Shown piece by piece: positions 30,901-30,979 of a DNA stretch of 30,979 nucleotides. The DNA is from Neelides folsomi (taxonomy: Eukaryota; Arthropoda; Collembola; Neelipleona; Neelidae): NCBI GenBank assembly GCA_034687125.1, contig JAQGBZ010000566.1, positions 1 through 30,979 on the forward strand, written 5' to 3'. The notes beneath the pieces are model-generated. The model was not told the origin of the DNA. It ran no database searches and saw only the letters and a list, made by a program, of their open reading frames with translations. Position 1 is the first letter of the stretch; every line of letters begins with the position of its first letter. A program made the translations under genes and the position numbers.

Positions 30901-30979
30901 CAAGGTTGCTCGGAAAGTTCTGATATTTTTTGGAATATGTATGTGCGAATTGATATTGTTAGTCTTAAACCTACTAAAT
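30901..30979 (+). mobile_element. Possible left end of a mariner-type transposon, cut by the window edge
   Basis: CAAGGTTGCTCGGAAAGTTC, preceded by TA at 30899-30900, followed by TGATATTTTTTGG. Mariner family terminal repeats often contain AGGTTG followed by GAAAGTT or similar and insert at TA. Only 79 bases are visible, so neither the transposase nor the other end can be seen. Confidence 0.42.

Noticed and set aside
1..30979. CRISPR arrays, operons or other bacterial systems
   Set aside because: No regular short repeats with spacers, and the genes are spliced animal receptor genes.

Overview
The window is animal genomic DNA, most likely from an arthropod. It carries two complete-looking nicotinic acetylcholine receptor (nAChR) alpha-subunit genes in head-to-tail tandem on the + strand. 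Both use GT-AG introns and encode Cys-loop channels with the vicinal Cys-Cys pair of alpha subunits. Their wording ([43 protein letters not shown]) is that of the arthropod alpha1-alpha4 clade. The background is AT-rich, and introns range from 48 bp to about 2.8 kb. I cannot name the species.

Layout: 1-1131 is upstream sequence. Gene A is in ten coding exons from about 1132/1207 to 11809. A 7.9-kb spacer (11810-19709) follows. It is very AT-rich up to about 18.1 kb and contains an 858-bp non-autonomous hAT transposon at 14550-15407, with near-perfect inverted ends and an 8-bp target duplication. Gene B is in ten coding exons from 19710 to 26117. Its reading frame was followed across every junction and gives 555 residues. 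From 26118 to the end no gene is recognised. The last 79 bases look like the left end of a mariner-type transposon cut by the window edge.

The two genes are old duplicates. Extracellular domains and M1 are almost the same in protein but differ widely at silent sites. The large cytoplasmic loops have little in common beyond two short motifs and the helix before M4. Two differences stand out. Each gene has one intron the other lacks, both in the ligand-binding-domain region. Gene B has a changed pore helix (Ile instead of Leu at 9', His at 12', Ala at 4', Val-Val at 18'-19'), while gene A keeps the usual M2 except Ser at 2'. Gene A alone has an eight-proline run followed by a His/Asp/Glu-rich stretch in its cytoplasmic loop. 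Both products would sit in the plasma membrane as parts of pentameric acetylcholine-gated cation channels; whether they assemble together is inference.

Unresolved: the N-terminus of gene A (poor signal peptide, possibly a missing upstream exon), promoters, UTRs and poly(A) sites.
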